64,000 nt of DNA. Origin: Nocardia anocheti. Lineage in GTDB: Bacteria; Actinomycetota; Actinomycetes; Mycobacteriales; Mycobacteriaceae. This document shows, in pieces, positions 25,920-34,855 of the stretch (within the stretch, counting starts at the first letter, position 1; each line of letters begins with the position of its first letter). Location of the stretch: NCBI RefSeq assembly GCF_029675105.1, contig NZ_JAQQFV010000006.1:62001-126000 (forward strand), given 5' to 3'. A model generated the notes under the pieces. The model did no database searches and was not told the DNA's origin. It saw nothing but the letters and a program-made list of their open reading frames with translations. A program made the position numbers and the translations under genes.

Positions 25920-27041
25920 CTAGTCCGGGCCGCTGCCGCCGCCCTGGGGCGGTGGGATGCGCACGACGCGGTCGTCGAATTCGCCGGGCTCGCCGTCGGT
26001 CTTGTTGATGGTGGTCACCCAGACGCTGCCGTCGGCGCTCGCGGTGGCGCCGAGCAGCTTGCCGTACTTGTCCTGGGCGATCATGGCCGGTGCCGTGGTG
26101 ACGGCGAAGGTGGCCGGATCGGCGGCGACCGCGGCCAGCGCCTTGCCCTCGCCCAGCGCCACCACGACACCGTCGGCGGTCGCGGTGCAGCCGCCGACAC
26201 CCGGACGCTCCGGCCAGGTCCAGGCGACACTGAGCGCGCCGTCGGCGCCGAGGTGCTGGAGCCGGTCCTCGGCGGCGGTGCGGTCGGTGACCCACATGCC
26301 GTCCTTGCCGTCGCGGCACAGATCACCGGCGGTGCCGATGCCCGAGGCCACCACCTGCGGGGTGTTGACCCCCGAGGACGGCGATTCCAGCCGCAGCACC
26401 TTGCCGCCCAGCGAGCCGGGGTCGGCGGCGGCGCCGGGATTGCCCGCGTCGCCGGTGAGCACCAGCAGCTGCGAGGGCGTGGCCCATTCCAGCGCGCCCC
26501 GATTGCCGGTGGCGCCCTTGGGGATTCCGGTGAGGATCTCCTTGGTGCCGCCGCTCTCGGAGATGCGGACCACCCGGTTGTCGCTGCCGGTGGTGATGTA
26601 GGCGTACATCAGGCCGTCTTCGTGGAAGGTGGGGGAGAGCACGATGTCGGAGATCCCGCCGTCACCGGAGCCGTCGACGGCCACGCTGGCGACCTCCTCC
26701 GGCGGCGGCTGCGGAGTGCTCGCGTCGACGGGCGTGACGCGCAGGATGCGGCCGGTGCGGCGTTCGGCCACCAGCGCGCCGTCACCCATGGCGATCAGTC
26801 CCGAGGCGGAGTCCAGACAGGTGGCGATCACATTGGGATCGGGGTCGATGCACGGACCGGTCGGGCGGGGCACCTCCGACGGCGAATCCTGCGGCTTCTT
26901 GGGTTCGGCCCCCGATCCACCCACCGAGGGTTCGGTGGTGAACGGACTCGAGGCCGATTCGTCGAAGCGAGCGCATCCGGCGACCAGAACGGTGCCGATT
27001 GCCAATCCGACTGCCACCCGGCCCGCGATTCCCGAACTCAT
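25920..27041 (-). CDS. lppZ: LppZ-like lipoprotein, glucose/sorbosone dehydrogenase fold
   Basis: A 373-aa predicted lipoprotein (lipobox VAGC near residue 23, then a Ser/Pro-rich spacer) with a six-bladed beta-propeller of the PQQ-dependent glucose/sorbosone dehydrogenase type. Repeats such as GDGGISDIVLSP and TGDAGNPG are typical. Its place next to gatB and divergent from a DoxX gene matches lppZ (Rv3006). Whether it binds PQQ or is an enzyme is unknown. Start: ATG 27041; on the minus strand TAACGT ends 7 nt before it, predicting a leaderless mRNA. Confidence 0.88.
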   Translation of the reverse strand: MSSGIAGRVAVGLAIGTVLVAGCARFDESASSPFTTEPSVGGSGAEPKKPQDSPSEVPRPTGPCIDPDPNVIATCLDSASGLIAMGDGALVAERRTGRILRVTPVDASTPQPPPEEVASVAVDGSGDGGISDIVLSPTFHEDGLMYAYITTGSDNRVVRISESGGTKEILTGIPKGATGNRGALEWATPSQLLVLTGDAGNPGAAADPGSLGGKVLRLESPSSGVNTPQVVASGIGTAGDLCRDGKDGMWVTDRTAAEDRLQHLGADGALSVAWTWPERPGVGGCTATADGVVVALGEGKALAAVAADPATFAVTTAPAMIAQDKYGKLLGATASADGSVWVTTINKTDGEPGEFDDRVVRIPPPQGGGSGPD

Positions 27042-27048
27042 GCGTCAG

Positions 27049-27125
27049 ACGTTACCGGCAGCGCGGTGGCGCTGACACGCCTGATCGAGGGAACACCGGC
27101 GCACCGCGATCCCACGTCCTAAGGT
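27049..27125. promoter_or_regulatory. Divergent leaderless promoters of lppZ and doxX-like gene
   Basis: Leftward -10 TAACGT (27054-27049) ends 7 nt before the lppZ ATG. Rightward -10 TAAGGT (27120-27125) ends 6 nt before the GTG at 27132. Both fit TANNNT at the spacing that places transcription start at the start codon. Confidence 0.55.
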
Positions 27126-27131
27126 GAGACG

Positions 27132-27989
27132 GTGACCGACAAGTCGAACGACACACCCGATGCTGAAGGGTCGGCGCAGGCCGGACAGGCTGCGTCGTCG
27201 GCGGGTCGCCCGGTGACCAGCCCCTACGATTCCCCGACCACGCAGATGCGCAAGCCCGATCTGGGCAAGGACATCCCCCGCACCGACGAGGACCTCGACC
27301 TCGACCCGGGCGAGGACGTCCCCACGGCGGGTGCCGCGCGGACCGGTGGCGACGAGGGCGACTACGGCTACGCCTCGATCCCGCCCGCGACGGCGGCCTC
27401 GGCGGGCGCGGTCCGCCTGCAGCGGCGCAATCGCGAGCCCCGCCGCGGCACCCTCGATCTGGGCCTGTTCGTGCTGCGGCTGGTGGTCGGCTACACCTTC
27501 ATCTACCACGGTCTGCAGAAGCTGACCGGCTGGTTCCACGGCCCCGGCCTCGACGGCACCAAGCAGATGATGGAAGGCGGCGGCTGGGACTACCCGTCAC
27601 TGTCGACCGCGCTGGTGATCGCCGGTGAACTCGGCGGCGGCATCCTGCTGGTGATCGGCCTGGCCACCCCGCTGGCCGCGGGCGCGGTGCTGGCCACGAT
27701 CCTCAACGCCTGGATGTGGAAGCAGGGCATGATCCCCGGCTTCCAGTACAACGCGGGCACCCCCACCGGCGTCGAACTCGACTCGGTGCTGGCGGGCGCG
27801 GCCCTGGCGATCATCCTCACCGGCCCCGGCCGCTGGTCCTTCGACCGCACCCGAGGCTGGGCCACCCGCCCCGCCTACGGCTCCGGCGTCGTCGTCCTGC
27901 TGGCCGTCGCCGCCGCGATCCTCACCTTCTGGTTCCTCCACGGCGGCAACCCCTTGCAGGGCATAGGCCCCTTCGACAGCAAGAGCTGA
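27132..27989 (+). CDS. DoxX-family membrane protein
   Basis: A 285-aa protein with a hydrophilic N-terminal tail of about 110 residues and a four-helix DoxX domain (LGLFVLRLVVGYTFIYHGLQK; ELGGGILLVIGLATPLAA). It corresponds by position and type to Rv3005c, reported to join SodA and SseA in a membrane oxidative-stress complex; whether that holds here is unknown. Neither of those partners is in the window. Start: GTG 27132 with a leaderless-type -10. Confidence 0.88.
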   Translation: MTDKSNDTPDAEGSAQAGQAASSAGRPVTSPYDSPTTQMRKPDLGKDIPRTDEDLDLDPGEDVPTAGAARTGGDEGDYGYASIPPATAASAGAVRLQRRNREPRRGTLDLGLFVLRLVVGYTFIYHGLQKLTGWFHGPGLDGTKQMMEGGGWDYPSLSTALVIAGELGGGILLVIGLATPLAAGAVLATILNAWMWKQGMIPGFQYNAGTPTGVELDSVLAGAALAIILTGPGRWSFDRTRGWATRPAYGSGVVVLLAVAAAILTFWFLHGGNPLQGIGPFDSKS

Positions 27990-28042
27990 TCTCGCAAGCA
28001 CATGGGTAACTCGTCAGGGATGAGCTGACCCGACCACCAGTA

Positions 28043-28072
28043 CGCCGCCGGTCGCATCAGCAACCGGCGGCG
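28043..28072. terminator. Hairpin between convergent doxX-like gene and ilvD
   Basis: CGCCGCCGGT (28043-28052) pairs perfectly with 28063-28072; loop 10 nt. It separates two converging genes. Confidence 0.7.
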
Positions 28073-28106
28073 CACTCAGGTCTGGCCAGAATTCGCGGGG
28101 AGGCGG

Positions 28107-29948
28107 TTACAGCACGCGGCGGACGGCGCCCTTGTCGGCCGACGTCGCCAGGGCCGCGTAGGCGCGCAGCGCGGTGGTGACCGGACGCTCCCGGTTGACC
28201 GGCTGCCACGGGCGCTCCGAGGCCTCCATCTTCGCGCGACGCTCGGCGAGCACCTCGTCGGAGACCAGCACCTCGAGCGCGCGGGTCCCCACGTCGACGC
28301 GGATACGGTCACCGTTCTCGATCAGGCCGATCACGCCACCCTGGGCGGCCTCGGGGGAGATGTGTCCGATCGACAGACCCGAGGTGCCACCGGAGAAGCG
28401 ACCGTCGGTGATCAGCGCGCACACCTTGCCCAGGCCCGCACCCTTGAGGAACGCGGTGGGGTGCAGCATCTCCTGCATGCCCGGGCCACCCGAGGGGCCC
28501 TCGTAGCGGACGACGATCACGTCACCGGCCTGGATCTTCTTGCCCAGGATCATCGAGACCGCCTCCTCCTGCGACTCGACCACCACGGCCGGGCCCTCGA
28601 AGGTGAACAGGTCCTCGTCGATGCCCGCGGTCTTGAGGATCGCGCCGTCGGGCGCGATGTTGCCGCGCAGCACGCACAGGCCGCCCTCGACGGTGTAGGC
28701 GTGCTCGACGTCGCGGATGCAGCCGCCCGCGGCGTCGGTGTCCAGCGAGGACCAGCGGTTGGCGGTGGAGAACGGCTCGGTGGTGCGCACGCCACCGGGC
28801 GCGGCGTGGAACAGCTCGAGCGCTTCCTCGGAAGCCTTGCCGGAGCGGATGTCCCAGGTGTCGAGGTACTCCTCGAAGCTGGCGGTGTGCACGGTGGTGA
28901 CGTCGGTCTCGAGCAGCCCGCCGCGACGCAGCTCGCCCAGGATGGCGGGGATGCCACCGGCGCGGTGCACGTCCTCCATGTGGTAGTCGGAGTTCGGCGA
29001 GACCTTCGACAGGCACGGCACCCGACGCGAGATCTCGTCGATGGTGCCCAGATCGAAGTCGATCTCGCCCTCCTGCGCGGCGGCGAGGGTGTGCAGCACG
29101 GTGTTGGTGGACCCGCCCATGGCCACGTCCAGGGCCATCGCGTTGCGGAAGGCCTTGACGTCGGCCACATTGCGCGGCAGCACCGAGGCGTCGTCGTCGC
29201 GGTACCAACGATTCGCGATGTCGACGATCACGCGACCGGCCCGCTGGAACAGCGCGCGGCGGGCCTCGTGGGTGGCCAGCGTGGAGCCGTTGCCCGGCAG
29301 CGCCAGACCCAACGCCTCGGTGAGGCAGTTCATCGAATTCGCGGTGAACATGCCCGAACACGAGCCACAGGTCGGGCAGGCCGAACGCTCGACCGCGTCC
29401 AGACCCTCCTCGGACACGGCCTGATTCGCGCTGGCCGAGATGGCGTGCACCAGGTCCAGCGGGGCGTGCGCGACACCGTCGGCGACCACGGCCTTGCCCG
29501 CTTCCATCGGCCCGCCGGAGACGAACACGGCCGGGATGTTGAGCCGCATGGCGGCGTTGAGCATGCCGGGAGTGATCTTGTCGCAGTTGGAGATACACAC
29601 CAGCGCGTCGGCGGTGTGCGCGTTGGCCATGTATTCGACCGAGTCGGCGATGATCTCGCGCGAGGGCAGCGAGTAGAGCATGCCGCCGTGGCCCATGGCG
29701 ATGCCGTCGTCGACGGCGATGGTGTGGAACTCACGCGGCACGCCACCGGCGGCGCGCACGGCCTCGGCGACGATGTCGCCCACGTTCTTCAGGTGCACGT
29801 GACCGGGCACGAACTGGGTGTAGGAGTTCGCGATCGCGACGATCGGCTTACCGAAGTCGGAGTCGGTCATACCCGTGGCGCGCCAGAGCGAGCGGGCGCC
29901 CGCGGCGTTGCGGCCGATGGTGGTGGTGCGTGAGCGAAGCGGTGGCAT
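28107..29948 (-). CDS. ilvD: Dihydroxy-acid dehydratase
   Basis: Dehydrates 2,3-dihydroxy acids to the 2-keto acids that precede valine, isoleucine and leucine. The 613-aa enzyme has its Fe-S cysteines in CDKITPG and CPTCGSCSGMFTANSM, plus the C-terminal GFSGGTSG-like segment (RFSGGTSGLSIGH). Start: ATG 29948 (MPPLRSRTT) with GAGGA 8 nt upstream; the longer in-frame extension is Arg/Pro-rich and unlike the family. It is transcribed away from the ilvBNC operon 1.4 kb to the right, with the cfp6 gene between. Confidence 0.97.
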   Translation of the reverse strand: MPPLRSRTTTIGRNAAGARSLWRATGMTDSDFGKPIVAIANSYTQFVPGHVHLKNVGDIVAEAVRAAGGVPREFHTIAVDDGIAMGHGGMLYSLPSREIIADSVEYMANAHTADALVCISNCDKITPGMLNAAMRLNIPAVFVSGGPMEAGKAVVADGVAHAPLDLVHAISASANQAVSEEGLDAVERSACPTCGSCSGMFTANSMNCLTEALGLALPGNGSTLATHEARRALFQRAGRVIVDIANRWYRDDDASVLPRNVADVKAFRNAMALDVAMGGSTNTVLHTLAAAQEGEIDFDLGTIDEISRRVPCLSKVSPNSDYHMEDVHRAGGIPAILGELRRGGLLETDVTTVHTASFEEYLDTWDIRSGKASEEALELFHAAPGGVRTTEPFSTANRWSSLDTDAAGGCIRDVEHAYTVEGGLCVLRGNIAPDGAILKTAGIDEDLFTFEGPAVVVESQEEAVSMILGKKIQAGDVIVVRYEGPSGGPGMQEMLHPTAFLKGAGLGKVCALITDGRFSGGTSGLSIGHISPEAAQGGVIGLIENGDRIRVDVGTRALEVLVSDEVLAERRAKMEASERPWQPVNRERPVTTALRAYAALATSADKGAVRRVL

Positions 29949-30243
29949 GGGGGAGTCCTCGTGTGTCGCTGGGTGCGTCCGAGCGTGCGGGCAGGGGGCT
30001 GACCTGCGCGGCACGATGCGAGTGCGCGGTGCGTCCGGCAACCCCGCACGTTACTCCGGGGCGCGCTGGTCACGTCGCGCCGGTGCTGGGTACGTCGGTG
30101 CCGGAACCGGGCTCGAGGCGGGAGTGTCGCTCCGGAGAGTGTCGCCGCGGTGATGCCGTCGGCGCGGGGTGCCCGGTGCCGTCAGCTTACCGGTGCAACG
30201 GTGGTCGGCGCCGCCCGGATTCCCGGGGTGACCGAGCCGACGC
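29949..30243. other. Intergenic region upstream of ilvD
   Basis: A 295-bp gap. On the minus strand TAACGT (30053-30048) is a possible -10 for ilvD and would give a leader of about 93 nt. I see no leader peptide rich in branched-chain codons and no terminator hairpin like that before ilvB. Nothing else is recognisable. Confidence 0.35.
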
Positions 30244-30993
30244 TCACCGCTCGGTGTCGGAGTCCTCGGTCTTCGCCTCGGTCTCGGCGTCCGCCTCGGC
30301 CTTCGCCTGGGCCCGCTCGGCCTCGACGCGCTCGGCGTCGGCGGCCTCGGCGGCGGCGAACACGTCCGGCAGTCGGCCCCCGGACGCCTCGATCAGTTCG
30401 CGCAGCCGGTCGTAACCGACGGCGGGCAGCTTCACCTCGGAGTCGTCGGACAGGCGCGCCCGCACATACCCGCGCTTGGGGATGCGCACGCCCTTGACCT
30501 GATCCCAGTCCAGGTGCCGCTTGCCGACCATCGTGCTCAGATCCAGTCCCGACTCGGAGACGGTGGTGTGTGTCCGGACCACCCACCAGATCGCGATCAC
30601 CGGGAACAGCAGCAGCCACCACAGGCCCGCGGGCCAGCCGACGAACGGGAAGAACACGCAGAACGCCAGCACCAGCACGCCGATGTAGGCCAGGCGCGGC
30701 ACCCCGATGATGTGGATGCCCGGCGTCGGGACGCTCGTGCGGCGCGGGATCAGCAGCCAGACGATCACCGCGGTCGGCACGATCAGTCCGATCCGCAGCC
30801 CCAGCGACCAGTCCTGCACCGTCCCGACGACGACGAAGATCAGGTACGCCAGTACCACCGCGCCGATGGCGACGAGGCGGCCGGGAGCGGCCGCGCGCAG
30901 GCCACCGGGTCGCGAGGGCCGACCCGTATCGGTTCCCTCGTCGGCGGTGTGGGACGATTTAGCCGGTGGCACGGACTGATGCGGTGATGACAC
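30244..30993 (-). CDS. cfp6: CFP-6-like membrane protein with PH-like domain
   Basis: A 249-aa protein: hydrophilic start, about four hydrophobic segments between residues 40 and 145, a bacterial PH-like domain (about 150-205; TTVSESGLDLSTMVGKRHLD), and an Ala/Glu-rich charged helix at the end. By position next to ilvB it matches Rv3004, the M. tuberculosis low-molecular-weight antigen 6 (CFP-6); its function is unknown. Start: GTG 30993, with GAGG 8 nt upstream. An in-frame extension to 31089 is rejected as unlike the family and running toward the ilvB promoter. Confidence 0.82.
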   Translation of the reverse strand: MSSPHQSVPPAKSSHTADEGTDTGRPSRPGGLRAAAPGRLVAIGAVVLAYLIFVVVGTVQDWSLGLRIGLIVPTAVIVWLLIPRRTSVPTPGIHIIGVPRLAYIGVLVLAFCVFFPFVGWPAGLWWLLLFPVIAIWWVVRTHTTVSESGLDLSTMVGKRHLDWDQVKGVRIPKRGYVRARLSDDSEVKLPAVGYDRLRELIEASGGRLPDVFAAAEAADAERVEAERAQAKAEADAETEAKTEDSDTER

Positions 30994-31072
30994 CCCTCCA
31001 TCCTCGCATCTCGGTATTCGGACCCACGCAACCACTCGAGTCCCACAGAATGGGATGCGAAAGGTAGCCTGT

Positions 31073-31102
31073 TTGACTCTTCGCTCCACGCGCGCCTAAC
31101 GT
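31073..31102 (+). promoter_or_regulatory. Promoter of the ilvBNC operon
   Basis: -35 TTGACT (31073-31078), an 18-nt spacer and -10 TAACGT (31097-31102). The predicted start lies at about 31110, the first base of the leader-peptide GTG. This is the best-formed promoter in the window. Confidence 0.75.
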
Positions 31103-31109
31103 CGTGCGT

Positions 31110-31157
31110 GTGAAACGAAACGAGTTGCTCGTAATCGGCCGGCGCGTCCAGCGTTGA
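31110..31157 (+). CDS. ilvB leader peptide (attenuator), 15 codons
   Basis: The reading frame encodes MKRNELLVIGRRVQR and stops. Four consecutive codons are Leu-Leu-Val-Ile, precisely the products of the pathway, and the ELLVIGRR core is the form I know from actinobacterial ilvB leaders. The GTG start coincides with the predicted transcription start, so it would be read without a ribosome site. Ribosome pausing on these codons when branched-chain amino acids are scarce would change the folding of the downstream RNA. Confidence 0.85.
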   Translation: MKRNELLVIGRRVQR

Positions 31158-31240
31158 GCCTGACTACCTGAGTCGAATACGTCAGCTCGCGTTGCGACGC
31201 GCCACCCTCGAACAGCCCTGCGCTGGTCGGGGGCTTTTTT
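31141..31240 (+). promoter_or_regulatory. Transcription attenuator of ilvBNC
   Basis: Competing RNA structures follow the leader peptide. GGCGCGTC (31141-31148), inside the peptide's last codons, is exactly complementary to GACGCGCC (31196-31203). CTGAC and GTCAG, with flanking GAG/CTC, form a hairpin between. A terminator follows: AGCCC (31214-31218) with GGGCT (31231-31235), then T6. A ribosome stalled at the Leu-Leu-Val-Ile codons would leave the first arm partly free or covered and so alter terminator formation. The exact pairing order is inference. Confidence 0.75.
31214..31240 (+). terminator. Rho-independent terminator of the ilvB attenuator
   Basis: Stem AGCCC/GGGCT with inner CG/CG pairs and a run of six T (31235-31240), about 60 nt before the ilvB GTG. 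It has the clearest T run of any hairpin in this GC-rich window. Confidence 0.8.
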
Positions 31241-31300
31241 GTGTTCGGGCGAATTCCGCGCCAGTCCGGAGTCAGAACGACAAAGTTAGGAACGAAGACG

Positions 31301-33214
31301 GTGAGTGCACCAACCGCACGACCCGGGCCATCGGCCCGCAGGTCAGCGCCTTCGGCGAACCAGCCTGCCGCTGGTAGCCCGGCGACCAACCCCTCCCGCC
31401 GCCAGGTCGCGCCCGAGCGCGTCACCGGCGCGCAGTCGGTTGTTCGGTCCCTCGAAGAGCTCGACGTCGACACCGTATTCGGCATTCCCGGCGGCGCGGT
31501 CCTCCCCGTCTACGACCCGCTGTTCGACTCCAAGAAGGTCCGCCACGTCCTGGTGCGCCACGAGCAGGGCGCCGGTCACGCGGCGACCGGTTACGCGCAG
31601 GCCTCCGGCAAGGTCGGTGTGTGTATGGCCACCTCCGGCCCCGGCGCCACCAACCTGGTGACCCCGCTGGCCGACGCCCAGATGGACTCGGTCCCGATCG
31701 TGGCGATCACCGGTCAGGTGCCGTCGAGCCTGGTCGGCACCGACGCCTTCCAGGAAGCCGACATCTCCGGCATCACCATGCCGATCACCAAGCACAACTT
31801 CCTGGTCAAGGACCCGATCGACATCCCGCGCATCCTGGCCGAGGCGTTCTACCTCGCCGCCTCGGGCCGCCCGGGCGCCGTCCTGGTCGACATCACCAAG
31901 GACGCCCTGCAGGCCCAGACCACGTTCTCCTGGCCGCCGGAGATGCGTCTGCCCGGCTACCGTCCGGTCACCAAGCCGCACGGCAAGCAGGTGCGCGAGG
32001 CCGCCAGGATGATCCTGGAGTCCAAGTCGCCGGTGCTCTACGTCGGCGGCGGTGTGATCAAGTCCGACGCCTCGGCCGAGCTGCTGGAGCTGGCCGAGCT
32101 GACCGGCATCCCGGTGGTCACCACCCTGATGGCGCGCGGCGCGTTCCCCGACAGCCACACCCTGAACATGGGCATGCCCGGCATGCACGGCACCGTCGGC
32201 GCCGTCGCGGCCCTGCAGCGCTCGGACCTGCTGATCACCCTCGGCGCCCGCTTCGACGACCGCGTCACCGGTCAGCTGGACTCCTTCGCGCCGGGCGCCA
32301 AGGTCATCCACGCCGACATCGACCCGGCCGAGATCGGCAAGAACCGCCACGCCGACGTCCCGATCGTGGGCGACGCGCGCGAGGTCATCGCCGAGCTGAT
32401 CGAGACCCTCAAGGCCGACCCGCAGTCCGGCGACGCGCCGCTGCTGAAGCTCACCGAGTGGTGGGCCTACCTCAGCGAGATCCGCGACAACTACCCGCTG
32501 GGCTGGAGCCAGCCCAGCGACGGTTCGCTCTCGCCGGAGTTCGTCATCGAGGCGCTGGGCCGCCTGGCCGGTCCCGAGGCCGTCTACTGCGCCGGTGTCG
32601 GCCAGCACCAGATGTGGGCCGCGCAGTTCATCAAGTACGAGAACCCGCGCACCTGGCTGAACTCCGGTGGCCTGGGCACCATGGGCTATGCCGTTCCGGC
32701 GGCCATGGGCGCCAAGATGGGCGCTCCCGAGAAGGAGGTCTGGGCGGTCGACGGTGACGGTTGCTTCCAGATGACCAACCAGGAGCTGGCCACCTGCGCC
32801 GTGGAGGGCGTGCCGATCAAGGTCGCGCTGATCAACAACGGCAACCTCGGCATGGTCCGCCAGTGGCAGACCCTGTTCTACGAGCAGCGCTACTCCAACA
32901 CCGACCTGGGCACGCACACCCTGCGCATCCCCGACTTCGTCAAGCTGGCCGAGGCGCTGGGTTGCGTCGGCATCCGGGTGGAGTCCGAAGACGAGGTCGA
33001 GGCCGCGATCCGCCAGGCGCAGTCCATCACCGACCGCCCGGTCGTGATCGACTTCATCGTCGGCAAGGACGCCCAGGTGTGGCCGATGGTCGCCGCGGGC
33101 ACCAGCAACGACGAGATCATGTTCGCCCGCGGCATCCGTCCGCTGTTCGACGAGGACGAGCAGGTCTCCGAGCCCGCCGTCATCCACGAGGCGATGAACA
33201 AGGAGCAGCAATGA
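31301..33214 (+). CDS. ilvB: Acetolactate synthase large subunit
   Basis: The thiamine-diphosphate enzyme that makes acetolactate or acetohydroxybutyrate, the first common step to valine, leucine and isoleucine. The 637-aa protein has the proton-relay Glu in VRHEQGAGHAA, the ThDP/metal motif starting GDGCFQMTNQELATC and ending NN, and the FAD-binding middle domain. An N-terminal Pro/Ala/Ser-rich tail of about 45 residues precedes the catalytic fold. Start: GTG 31301, with AGGA about 10 nt upstream. It overlaps ilvN by 4 nt (ATGA) and is controlled by the attenuator upstream. Confidence 0.97.
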   Translation: MSAPTARPGPSARRSAPSANQPAAGSPATNPSRRQVAPERVTGAQSVVRSLEELDVDTVFGIPGGAVLPVYDPLFDSKKVRHVLVRHEQGAGHAATGYAQASGKVGVCMATSGPGATNLVTPLADAQMDSVPIVAITGQVPSSLVGTDAFQEADISGITMPITKHNFLVKDPIDIPRILAEAFYLAASGRPGAVLVDITKDALQAQTTFSWPPEMRLPGYRPVTKPHGKQVREAARMILESKSPVLYVGGGVIKSDASAELLELAELTGIPVVTTLMARGAFPDSHTLNMGMPGMHGTVGAVAALQRSDLLITLGARFDDRVTGQLDSFAPGAKVIHADIDPAEIGKNRHADVPIVGDAREVIAELIETLKADPQSGDAPLLKLTEWWAYLSEIRDNYPLGWSQPSDGSLSPEFVIEALGRLAGPEAVYCAGVGQHQMWAAQFIKYENPRTWLNSGGLGTMGYAVPAAMGAKMGAPEKEVWAVDGDGCFQMTNQELATCAVEGVPIKVALINNGNLGMVRQWQTLFYEQRYSNTDLGTHTLRIPDFVKLAEALGCVGIRVESEDEVEAAIRQAQSITDRPVVIDFIVGKDAQVWPMVAAGTSNDEIMFARGIRPLFDEDEQVSEPAVIHEAMNKEQQ

Positions 33215-33714
33215 GCACCACCCACACCCTGAGCGTTCTCGTCGAGGACAAGCCGGGCGTGCTGGCGCGAGTCGCGAGCCTGTTCTCGCGCCGCGGCTTC
33301 AACATCGAGTCCCTCGCCGTCGGTGGCACCGAGATCCCCGAGATCTCGCGCATGACCATCGTCGTGACGGTCGACGATCTGCCGCTCGAGCAGGTCACCA
33401 AGCAGCTCAACAAGCTGATCAACGTCATCAAGATCGTGGAGCAGGACGCCGACGCCTCGGTGGCCCGCGAGCTGATCCTGGTGAAGGTGCGCGCCGACGC
33501 CTCGGTCCGCACGCAGGTGATCGAGGCCGTGCAGTTGTTCCGCGCCAAGGTGATCGACGTCTCACCCGACGCGCTGACCATCGAGGCCACGGGCACCCGC
33601 TCGAAGCTGGATGCCCTGCTGCGCATGGTGGAGCCGTACGGTATCCGCGAGATCGTGCAGTCCGGTGTCGTGGCCGTCGGACGCGGTCCGAAGTCCATCA
33701 CGGCCACCCGCTAA
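33211..33714 (+). CDS. ilvN: Acetolactate synthase regulatory small subunit
   Basis: A 167-aa subunit with an N-terminal ACT domain (TLSVLVEDKPGVLARVASLF) that binds valine for feedback inhibition, and a C-terminal domain that activates IlvB. Length and motifs are normal. The ATG at 33211 overlaps the ilvB stop, so the two subunits are translationally coupled; ilvC follows after 39 nt. Confidence 0.97.
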   Translation: MSTTHTLSVLVEDKPGVLARVASLFSRRGFNIESLAVGGTEIPEISRMTIVVTVDDLPLEQVTKQLNKLINVIKIVEQDADASVARELILVKVRADASVRTQVIEAVQLFRAKVIDVSPDALTIEATGTRSKLDALLRMVEPYGIREIVQSGVVAVGRGPKSITATR

Positions 33715-33753
33715 CTTTTGTCAACCAGGAAATAATCCAGAAGGGACTCCACT

Positions 33754-34767
33754 GTGGCAGTCGAGATGTTCTACGACGACGACGCTGACCTGTCGATCAT
33801 CCAGGGCCGCAAGGTCGCCGTGATCGGCTACGGCAGCCAGGGTCACGCGCACTCGCTGAGCCTGCGCGACTCCGGTGTCGACGTGCGTGTCGGCCTGGCC
33901 GAGGGCTCCAAGTCGCGCCCGAAGGCCGAAGAGGCCGGGCTGACCGTCGGCACCCCCGCCGAGGTCTCCGAGTGGGCCGACGTGATCATGGTGCTGGCCC
34001 CCGACACCGCCCAGGCGTCGATCTTCACCAACGACATCGAGCCCAACCTGAAGGACGGCGACGCGCTGTTCTTCGGCCACGGCCTCAACATCCACTTCGG
34101 TCTGATCAAGGCTCCGGCCAACGTCACCGTCGCCATGGTCGCCCCCAAGGGCCCCGGCCACCTGGTGCGTCGTCAGTTCGCCGACGGCAAGGGCGTCCCG
34201 GCCCTGATCGCGGTCGACCAGGACCCGACCGGCGAGGGCCAGGCGCTGGCGCTGTCCTACGCCAAGGGCATCGGCGGCACCCGCGCGGGCGTCATCAAGA
34301 CCACCTTCAAGGAAGAGACCGAGACCGACCTGTTCGGTGAGCAGGCCGTCCTCTGTGGTGGTACCGAGGAACTGGTCAAGACCGGTTTCGAGGTCATGGT
34401 CGAGGCGGGCTACGCCCCCGAGATGGCCTACTTCGAGGTGCTGCACGAGCTCAAGCTGATCGTCGACCTCATGTACGAGGGTGGCATCGCCCGCATGAAC
34501 TACTCGGTGTCCGACACCGCGGAGTTCGGCGGCTACCTGTCCGGTCCGCGCGTCATCGACGCCGACACCAAGGAGCGCATGAAGGCGATCCTCAAGGACA
34601 TCCAGGACGGCACCTTCGTCAAGCGCCTCGTCGCCAACGTCGAAGGCGGCAACAAGGAGCTCGAGGGCCTGCGCAAGGAGAACGCCGAGCACCCCATCGA
34701 GGTCACCGGTGCCAAGCTCCGCGGCCTGATGAGCTGGGTCGACCGCCCGATCACCGAAACCGCCTGA
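33754..34767 (+). CDS. ilvC: Ketol-acid reductoisomerase (NADP+)
   Basis: Converts acetolactate to dihydroxyisovalerate (and the isoleucine analogue). The 337-aa class I enzyme has the Rossmann motif GYGSQGHAHSLSLRDSG and the metal-binding segment with Asp and Glu near residues 190-230 (FKEETETDLFGEQ). Start: GTG 33754 with AAGGGA 8 nt upstream. It is the last gene of ilvBNC and is followed by a strong terminator. Confidence 0.97.
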   Translation: MAVEMFYDDDADLSIIQGRKVAVIGYGSQGHAHSLSLRDSGVDVRVGLAEGSKSRPKAEEAGLTVGTPAEVSEWADVIMVLAPDTAQASIFTNDIEPNLKDGDALFFGHGLNIHFGLIKAPANVTVAMVAPKGPGHLVRRQFADGKGVPALIAVDQDPTGEGQALALSYAKGIGGTRAGVIKTTFKEETETDLFGEQAVLCGGTEELVKTGFEVMVEAGYAPEMAYFEVLHELKLIVDLMYEGGIARMNYSVSDTAEFGGYLSGPRVIDADTKERMKAILKDIQDGTFVKRLVANVEGGNKELEGLRKENAEHPIEVTGAKLRGLMSWVDRPITETA

Positions 34768-34781
34768 GGTTTCACCCCCTG

Positions 34782-34814
34782 AAGGGCCCGCTCGCCACAA
34801 GCGAGCGGGCCTTT
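34782..34814 (+). terminator. Terminator of ilvBNC
   Basis: AAGGGCCCGCTCGC (34782-34795) pairs with 34801-34814 with one wobble; loop 5 nt (CACAA), ending in TTT. It lies 15 nt after the ilvC stop. Confidence 0.85.
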
Positions 34815-34855
34815 CGGCTGCTCGCACTTCATGGGAGCACCAGTAAGCTGAAGAG

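Noticed and set aside
31343..33211. A 622-codon minus-strand frame opposite ilvB
   Set aside because: It is complementary to a conserved metabolic gene and has no family signature.
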